Shown piece after piece: positions 43,403 through 43,404 of a stretch of 43,404 nt of DNA. This DNA comes from Desulfobacterales bacterium (GTDB lineage: Bacteria; Desulfobacterota; Desulfobacteria; Desulfobacterales; Desulfosalsimonadaceae): NCBI GenBank assembly GCA_018399235.1, contig JAGYOX010000010.1, positions 1 to 43,404 of the forward strand. Reading direction: 5' to 3'. How positions within the stretch are numbered: the stretch's first letter is position 1; the number at the start of each line of letters is the position of its first letter. The translations under genes were made by a program, and so were the position numbers. The notes beneath the pieces are model-generated. The model saw only the letters and a program-made list of their open reading frames with translations. It ran no database searches and had not been told where the DNA came from.

Positions 43403-43404
43403 CT

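Larger units (their letters stand above)
43131..43404. mobile_element. End of an IS21/Tn7-type (IstA/TnsB-like) transposon, partial
   Basis: The segment begins TGTCAAGCGACAATTA and has three CGACAATTA copies with starts at 43138, 43161 and 43184, an exact 23-bp period. A TGT terminus with several internal transposase-site repeats is characteristic of IS21-family and Tn7/Tn5053-type elements. The rest of the element lies past the window edge, so no transposase gene can be shown. Confidence 0.6.

Overview
The window reads as a chromosomal stretch of a Desulfobacterota (deltaproteobacterial) bacterium, most likely a Desulfobacterales-type sulfate reducer or a syntroph. Three things point there: a complete methylmalonyl-CoA/succinate module of the kind used for propionate oxidation, the Gram-negative block kdsA-kdsC-lptCAB-rpoN-hpf-ptsN-rapZ, and a DUF39 homocysteine-biosynthesis protein typical of sulfide-rich anaerobes. 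This assignment rests on gene content and is inference.

Layout. 190-1689: a five-repeat S1-domain protein. 1721-2017: a small membrane protein. 2341-15689, all on the minus strand: mce, mcm, meaB, mmdA, a small carboxylase-type subunit, a fused carboxyltransferase 5S/biotin-carrier protein, sucC, sucD and sdhC-sdhA-sdhB. Together these interconvert propionyl-CoA, methylmalonyl-CoA, succinyl-CoA, succinate and fumarate, with pyruvate/oxaloacetate as the carboxyl-exchange partner. A TetR-type regulator (15877-16518) sits upstream with palindromic candidate operators. 16987-19341: a GAF-domain GspE/PilB ATPase. 19410-24765: a small membrane protein, a GNAT-nitrilase fusion, an ABC-F ATPase and a sigma-54-dependent (NtrC/PilR-like) response regulator. 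24784-30315: pyrC, pyrB, lepB, a DUF39 protein and an M23 peptidase on the minus strand.

30533-40491, plus strand: a nearly continuous envelope/regulation/glycolysis block, kdsA-kdsC-lptC-lptA-lptB-rpoN-hpf-ptsN-rapZ-EIIA(Man)-rimI-gap-tpiA-secG, ending in a tRNA-Leu(GAG) that starts one base after the secG stop codon.

40580-43404: an accessory region. A tyrosine integrase lies against the tRNA 3' end, followed by a 55-codon ribbon-helix-helix gene behind an operator-like promoter and two small unknown genes. From 43131 there is what looks like the end of an IS21/Tn7-type transposon (three direct repeats with an exact 23-bp period, starting in TGT), followed by a strong terminator hairpin at the window edge.

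The most unusual feature outside the accessory region is the intergenic DNA. Many spacers are made of degenerate heptanucleotide tandem arrays from several unrelated sequence families that share a strict 7-nt period. One (GGGGAAA x5) appears to supply the Shine-Dalgarno of kdsC. Longer dispersed repeats and palindromes share the same spacers.
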